A DNA stretch of 10,787 nucleotides. Origin: AP-15 sp035570595. Its GTDB lineage: Bacteria; Pseudomonadota; Alphaproteobacteria; ATCC43930; CGMCC-115725. How positions within the stretch are numbered: position 1 is the stretch's first letter; each line of letters begins with the position of its first letter. The notes below the pieces were generated by a model. The model had not been told where the DNA came from, did no database searches, and saw nothing but the letters and a program-made list of their open reading frames with translations. Location: NCBI GenBank assembly GCA_035570595.1, contig DATMLF010000128.1, forward strand, positions 1-10,787, written 5' to 3'. Position numbers and translations under genes: made by a program. This document shows, piece by piece, positions 7,548 through 10,787 of this stretch.

Positions 7548-7577
7548 TTGTATCTCCTCTCCCCAGCCGGGAGCGGG

Positions 7578-7600
7578 GTCGGATGAGGGCCGACTTTTTT
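7578..7600 (+). terminator. Terminator-like hairpin with T-run in the hydrolase leader
   Basis: GTCGG (7578-7582) and CCGAC (7590-7594) form a 5-bp stem, extendable by one G-T pair, with a 7-base loop. Six Ts follow directly (7595-7600). In the plus direction this is an intrinsic-terminator or attenuator shape, 24 bases before the hydrolase ATG. No plus-strand gene ends nearby, so it would act either in the hydrolase leader or against read-through. The stem is short. The same T-rich spot also gives TATAAC, which could instead be a -10 element. Confidence 0.33.
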
Positions 7601-7623
7601 ATAACCAGCCAGCGGGAGGCGAA

Positions 7624-8478
7624 ATGCCGTTTGTCGCGTCGAATGGCCTGACCGAGGCCGGCACCGCCAGGACCGTCGTGGCCGGCGGCATCAACATCCA
7701 CTATCACGACATGGGCGCGGGCGAGCCGGTATTGTTGCTGCACTCCTACGGCCCCGGCACCACGGCGTGGATCACGTTTCACAAGGCCGTCGGCGCCCTG
7801 TCGGCGCACTTCCGCTGCATTCTCTTGGACCTGCCGAACTTTTCAAAGACCGGCCCGGTCGTCTACCGCGAGGGGGTGCACGCGCTTCAGGCGCGGACCG
7901 CGGTCGGGTTGCTCGACGCGCTCGGCATCGGCAGGGCATGCTGGGTCGGCAACTCGCAGGGCGGCCAGTCGGCGATGGTGGCGGCCATCGCCTATCCCGA
8001 GCGGGTCCAGAAGTTCGTGATGGGCGGCTCGCATATCGGCACCGGCGGCGACCGCTACCTGTTGGCGAACCGCCCCTCAGAGGGCAGCCGCGCCACCGCC
8101 CGCACCCTCGCCGACCCGAGCCGCGACAACATCCGGGACTACCTGCGCGTCCACATCGACGACGCGAGCCTGGTGAGCGACGAGCTCGTCGACTACATCC
8201 ACCGCGCGCACACCTGGTCGCCCGAATTCATCGAGGCGCGCCGGCAATCGGTGAGCCTGCCGCACGACTACACCTCCGACCTCGCCGGCATAAAGATGCC
8301 CGTCCTGTTAATCCACGGCCGCTACGACCGGATGGTGCCGTTCGAGGTCTCGATCGCGATCCTGAACCATATCGCCGACTCGCGCCTCGTCCTCCTCAAC
8401 AATTGCGGCCATTGGCCCCCCTTCGAAAAACCCGCCGAGTGGACCGCCCACGTCCTCGCCTTCCTGCGCGGCTATTGA
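7624..8478 (+). CDS. Alpha/beta hydrolase, similar to meta-cleavage-product (C-C bond) hydrolases
   Basis: This is a 284-aa cytosolic alpha/beta-fold hydrolase. The ATG at 7624 follows GGGAGG (7614-7619) by four bases. HSYGPGTTAW (40-49) is the oxyanion-hole segment and closely matches the HGxGPG.xAW of MhpC/BphD-type C-C hydrolases. ILLDLPNFSKT (67-76) is the next conserved strand. The catalytic triad is complete: Ser111 in the nucleophile elbow GNSQGG, Asp235 in HGRYDRMVP and His263 in NNCGHWPPFEKP. The cap region spans about 140-210. MhpC/BphD relatives hydrolyse the ring-opened product of aromatic dioxygenation. No dioxygenase, hydratase or aldolase gene is near, so an aromatic-degradation role rests on similarity alone, and esterase or dienelactone-type activity is possible. 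The gene is monocistronic, followed within 31 bases by the tandem duplication. Confidence 0.92.
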   Translation: MPFVASNGLTEAGTARTVVAGGINIHYHDMGAGEPVLLLHSYGPGTTAWITFHKAVGALSAHFRCILLDLPNFSKTGPVVYREGVHALQARTAVGLLDALGIGRACWVGNSQGGQSAMVAAIAYPERVQKFVMGGSHIGTGGDRYLLANRPSEGSRATARTLADPSRDNIRDYLRVHIDDASLVSDELVDYIHRAHTWSPEFIEARRQSVSLPHDYTSDLAGIKMPVLLIHGRYDRMVPFEVSIAILNHIADSRLVLLNNCGHWPPFEKPAEWTAHVLAFLRGY

Positions 8479-8508
8479 GCGGGGTAGCTCCGCCGTGCCT
8501 TGGTCATT

Positions 8509-8564
8509 AAATTTGTAGGGCGGATAAAAGCACAGCAAATTTGTAGGGCGGATAAAAGCACAGC
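8509..8564. repeat. Perfect 2 x 28-bp tandem duplication
   Basis: Bases 8509-8536 and 8537-8564 are identical over 28 bp. Each unit starts AAATTTGTAGGGCGGAT and ends AAAAGCACAGC. Each contains the left arm of the REP-like element, and only the second copy continues into the hairpin partner ATCCGCC at 8568-8574. Exact identity suggests a recent slippage or recombination event. Confidence 0.95.
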
Positions 8565-8621
8565 CGCATCCGCCGATGCTTGCGGGGTCGTCGGCGGGTT
8601 ACGCTTCGCTCACCCGCCTAC
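8543..8621. repeat. Inverted pair of REP-like hairpins (REPIN-like element)
   Basis: Two palindromic units face each other. The left unit is GTAGGGCGGAT (8543-8553), a 14-base loop and ATCCGCC (8568-8574). The right unit is GGCGGGT (8593-8599), TACGCTTCGCTC and ACCCGCC (8612-8618), closing with TAC. The reverse of the right end reads GTAGGCGGGT, close to the left end, so the whole is an inverted doublet like REPINs mobilised by RAYT transposases. Sequences of the GTAGG(G)CGGxT...AGCGAAGCG form are widespread dispersed repeats in proteobacteria. No RAYT gene is in the window. The element could also act as a bidirectional terminator between the convergent hydrolase and antitoxin genes. Confidence 0.65.
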
Positions 8622-8659
8622 TGACTGGTTTTTGTCGAGGAGGCGTCGAGGACGATCAC
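8618..8659 (-). pseudogene. Remnant of a PIN-domain (VapC/FitB-type) toxin gene, truncated after about 7 codons
   Basis: A GTG at 8659 overlaps the antitoxin stop as GTGA, the usual four-base overlap of toxin-antitoxin pairs. It encodes VIVLDAS, the standard first strand of PIN-domain ribonuclease toxins (M-I-V-L-D-A/T), including the first catalytic aspartate. Six unrelated codons follow, and then TAG at 8618-8620, which is formed by the GTAG end of the REP-like element. A working toxin has about 130-145 aa, so over 90 percent is missing. No other PIN fragment was found between here and the hydrolase stop at 8478. The loss most likely came from a deletion or recombination at the repeat. Confidence 0.65.
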
Positions 8660-8922
8660 GGCTCCAACGGCGGCGGATCGCCGACCGGTGCCGGCGGGTG
8701 CGGCGCGATCTCGTCGGCGCCGCCCAGAAGCAGGAAGCGTCGGCGGATCGCCTCGGCGAGGTTCGGTTCCGGGTGCGGCTTTGCAGCGCTGAGCGCTTTC
8801 TTCAGGATATGGCGCAACTCGGCTTCCATCGACCGGCCATGCCGGGCCGCGCGCACGCGTAGTTCTTCCATCAATTCGGGATCGACATTGCGGATGGTCA
8901 GCGTCGATCGATACGCCTTCAT
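8656..8922 (-). CDS. FitA-like ribbon-helix-helix antitoxin, orphan
   Basis: This is an 88-aa type II antitoxin of the FitA/VapB ribbon-helix-helix kind. STLTIRNVDPELMEELRV, then RAARHGRSMEAELRHIL (about 6-40), is the DNA-binding strand and two helices, with the family's conserved IRNVDPEL and GRSMEAELR. LAEAIRRRFLLLGG (55-68) and the Pro-rich end correspond to the tail that wraps the PIN toxin, so the protein looks intact. Its toxin gene is reduced to a stub, so it can no longer neutralise a cis-encoded toxin; it may be decaying, may repress itself, or may protect against a related toxin elsewhere. ATG 8940 would add six residues; neither start has a clear ribosome site. It lies downstream of the phosphatase gene on the same strand and may be co-transcribed. 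Confidence 0.88.
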   Translation of the reverse strand: MKAYRSTLTIRNVDPELMEELRVRAARHGRSMEAELRHILKKALSAAKPHPEPNLAEAIRRRFLLLGGADEIAPHPPAPVGDPPPLEP

Positions 8923-8933
8923 TGTGTGCAATG
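8920..8933. promoter_or_regulatory. Inverted repeat at the antitoxin start, candidate operator
   Basis: CATTG-TGTG-CAATG is a perfect 5-bp inverted repeat spanning the ATG at 8922. Ribbon-helix-helix antitoxins usually bind inverted repeats over their own promoter or start, so autoregulation is plausible. The arms are short and chance occurrence is likely. Confidence 0.25.
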
Positions 8934-8958
8934 CCGACATCCCGCGGCAAGCGGAGCG

Positions 8959-8973
8959 CGGATCGCGAATCCG
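8959..8973. promoter_or_regulatory. Second inverted repeat upstream of the antitoxin gene, candidate operator
   Basis: CGGAT-CGCGA-ATCCG is a perfect 5-bp inverted repeat lying 19 bases before ATG 8940 and inside the 68-base gap to the phosphatase gene. Its position suits repressor binding better than the repeat at 8920, but no convincing -35/-10 pair is visible around it. Confidence 0.22.
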
Positions 8974-9008
8974 TGAGTCTGACCGGCGGGCAGCCCAGAG
9001 GCGACGGG

Positions 9009-10607
9009 TTAGTCGCGGCGGGGGCGGCGGAGGGTGAAGGTTTCGAACGGGGCGAGCTGGCCGTCGCGTCCGACGATGTCGTAGTAGGTGACCTTGATCG
9101 TGGTGACGCCGCCGGGAGCCGACCCCGGGTCGATGGTGAAGGCCGCAAAGCCGTAGGCGTGCGTCGCGTTGCGCACCGCCGACCAGGGTGCGTGCTCGTG
9201 CACATAGACCGGCGGGCGCTTGCCGGTCTTCGGGTCGGGCTGGCCGACCGCGGTGATCACCCGGCAGGCCGGCGGGTTGAAGAACAGCTGGTTCGACGGG
9301 ACCGACGTCCCGCCGCCGCCGATGACCATGTGCACCGTTCCCTTGCTGGTGTCGACCAAATCGGTGGCGGTCGCGGCGGGGACCGGCGTCCGGGTCGCGT
9401 TCAGTTCCTGGCCGCGGATCGGGTGCGAGCGCTCGTAATGGTGCTCGTGCCCGCACACCACGAGGTCGACGCCGTACTTGTCAAACAGCGGGACCCACTC
9501 CTCGCGGATGCCGAGGTCGGCGCCGTTGAACTTGTCGGCCGTCGAGACCGCGACCTGGTGCATGCACACGACAACCCAGTCGATGTCGCGATTGCCGCGG
9601 GCGGCGGCCAATTCCTGTTCTAGCCACGCCTTCTGGGCGCCCTCGGAATAGCCCCGGACATAGGAGTTGCCGCCGTCCTGGTAGACGACATCGTCGTTGG
9701 CGATGCTGACCACCCGCACCGCACCAGCGGTGAAGGCGTACCAGAGGCCGCGCGTCACGTCGGTTTGGCCGGCCGCCCCCGGCACCGCGAAGTAGGTCTG
9801 GTACGCGCGATACCCGATCGGCCCGTTGCCGAGCTCGTTCTCGTGGTTGCCGGGCGACGGCATCCACGGGCGATTGCGGGCGCTGCGGCTGTTGTTCGCC
9901 CAGAAATCCCACCAGGTGCGCACCCGGTCCTCGGCGAGGTTGGCGTAGCACAGGTCGCCGTTGAACAGGTGGAACAAAGGCTGCAGCCGCTCCACGCCGA
10001 GTGTCGTGTCGCCAGCCGCGGGCGAGCCGAGATTGTCGTTCACATAAAGGGTTTTCGGCGCCGTCACCCCGGCGGGGGGCGGCAGGAGCGCCTTGCCGAG
10101 CGTCGGCGTCCCCTGATCGCCAAAGCTGGTGAAGGTGAAGGGTGCCTGACCGCGCGGCGCTGTGCGGAACGTCGCGAACTCCGGCTCGGCACCGTCGTGC
10201 ATCGCCGCGTAGAGATAACGGGTGTCAGCGCGCAGCCCGGCGAGCGTTGCGTGACAGGCGTAGACCGCCTGGCCCGACTTTGCGTCGGTGTAGCTCGCCG
10301 GTTTGGCCATGACGGTTTGCTCGAGCTTGCCGTCGAGACGCCCGAGCAGTACACGCGGATTACGGACTTGTTGCAGTGTGTGCCACGACACCACCATCTC
10401 CGACGATGCATCCGCGCCGAACTGCACATGCAATCCCGCGACCGGCGGCGTCGCCGTCGGATCGGCGGTCGTAGGCGCTGGAGGCGCGGCTTCGGCTTCT
10501 CTTCCGATGAGAGACGCCGCGACCACGGCGCCTCCCGCGATGCCTGCGGCGGCGATTAGCCGGCGACGACTGAGTTCGAGGTTGAGTCCGGAATCCTGAG
10601 TGGTCAT
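9009..10607 (-). CDS. Tat-exported purple-acid-phosphatase-like metallophosphoesterase
   Basis: This 532-aa enzyme is predicted to hydrolyse phosphate monoesters outside the cytoplasm. Residues 12-45 form a Tat signal: SRRRLIAAAG followed by a hydrophobic AGGAVVAASLIG and cleavage near AEA-AP. Residues about 55-150 are the fibronectin-III-like N-terminal domain of purple acid phosphatases (VVSWHT, TRYLYAAMHDG). The dinuclear metal site is complete and in canonical order: GDQG (Asp164), NGDLCY (Asp218, Tyr221), GNHE (Asn254, His255), CMHQ (His350) and GHEHHYERSHP (His387, His389). Tyr221 is the residue that gives this family its purple Fe(III) charge-transfer colour. Tat export fits a cofactor loaded before export. 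The start codon lacks a close ribosome site. A phosphate-starvation link is plausible, but no Pho box was recognised. The antitoxin gene follows 68-86 bases downstream. Confidence 0.94.
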   Translation of the reverse strand: MTTQDSGLNLELSRRRLIAAAGIAGGAVVAASLIGREAEAAPPAPTTADPTATPPVAGLHVQFGADASSEMVVSWHTLQQVRNPRVLLGRLDGKLEQTVMAKPASYTDAKSGQAVYACHATLAGLRADTRYLYAAMHDGAEPEFATFRTAPRGQAPFTFTSFGDQGTPTLGKALLPPPAGVTAPKTLYVNDNLGSPAAGDTTLGVERLQPLFHLFNGDLCYANLAEDRVRTWWDFWANNSRSARNRPWMPSPGNHENELGNGPIGYRAYQTYFAVPGAAGQTDVTRGLWYAFTAGAVRVVSIANDDVVYQDGGNSYVRGYSEGAQKAWLEQELAAARGNRDIDWVVVCMHQVAVSTADKFNGADLGIREEWVPLFDKYGVDLVVCGHEHHYERSHPIRGQELNATRTPVPAATATDLVDTSKGTVHMVIGGGGTSVPSNQLFFNPPACRVITAVGQPDPKTGKRPPVYVHEHAPWSAVRNATHAYGFAAFTIDPGSAPGGVTTIKVTYYDIVGRDGQLAPFETFTLRRPRRD

Positions 10608-10652
10608 GGCCGCGAGGTCGCTCCGAAATGGCTCCGTGAGGGGCCGCGGGAC

Positions 10653-10681
10653 GTTATCGCAACTCGATGACAGTTCGGCAA
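10653..10681 (-). promoter_or_regulatory. Candidate sigma70 promoter of the phosphatase gene
   Basis: On the minus strand TTGCCG (complement of 10676-10681) is followed after exactly 17 bases by GATAAC (complement of 10653-10658). Each box matches four of six consensus positions. Transcription would start near 10646, about 39 bases before the ATG. The remaining right-hand sequence to 10787 shows no gene or clear structure. Confidence 0.35.
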
Positions 10682-10787
10682 ATCGGCGTCAGGCCGCCAG
10701 GCGCCCGGTGTGCCACGGCGTCGGCGGCCCGGGGTACGCAGCGTAAGAAATACGGCAAGACAATCTCACGTTGTAAATCGTCTCTTC

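Noticed and set aside
8509..8621. CRISPR-like repeat array
   Set aside because: There are only two directly abutting 28-bp units with no spacers and no cas genes. The structure is a tandem duplication within a REP-like element.
8656..9456. 266-codon minus frame extending the antitoxin upstream
   Set aside because: The upstream portion is a shadow of the phosphatase C-terminus. The antitoxin family starts a few residues before the first beta strand.

Overview
The window is chromosomal DNA from a high-GC (roughly two-thirds G+C by eye) Gram-negative bacterium, most likely an alphaproteobacterium. I base this on the gene repertoire (MmgE/PrpD, YncE-like propeller, Tat-exported phosphatase, FitA-type antitoxin), strong GC3 bias, GGAGG-type ribosome sites and the GTAGGGCGGAT-type dispersed repeat. 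It looks like accessory or metabolic chromosome, with mostly single genes on alternating strands. No tRNA, rRNA, CRISPR array, phage gene or transposase was seen.

Left part (1-3759). The N-terminal 272 codons of a FAD-dependent amine/D-amino-acid oxidase-type enzyme run off the left edge on the minus strand. Divergent from it is a secreted, cysteine-rich protein with a thaumatin-like domain, unusual for a bacterium. A 536-aa histidine-rich helical protein that I cannot name follows on the same strand.

Middle (3760-8478). A convergent gap is followed by a two-gene minus-strand operon: a 190-aa protein of unknown family lying 8 bases upstream of an MmgE/PrpD-family protein. Next are a 61-aa protein with a Cys-rich tail (plus), a secreted beta-propeller protein (minus), and a divergently transcribed alpha/beta hydrolase resembling meta-cleavage-product C-C hydrolases (plus). 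The 98-base region between the last two holds a terminator-like hairpin and a well-formed ribosome site that does not fit the propeller's start codon.

Right part (8479-10787). An exact 28-bp tandem duplication runs into an inverted pair of REP-like hairpins. These abut the broken end of a toxin-antitoxin locus: the FitA-like ribbon-helix-helix antitoxin is intact, but its PIN-domain toxin survives only as a GTG start overlapping the antitoxin stop and about seven recognisable codons. Upstream on the same strand is a complete Tat-exported purple-acid-phosphatase-like enzyme with a candidate sigma70 promoter.

No single large new system is evident. The items most worth following are the decapitated toxin at the REP-like element, the bacterial thaumatin-like protein, the unknown 190-aa partner of MmgE/PrpD, and the unknown 536-aa protein.
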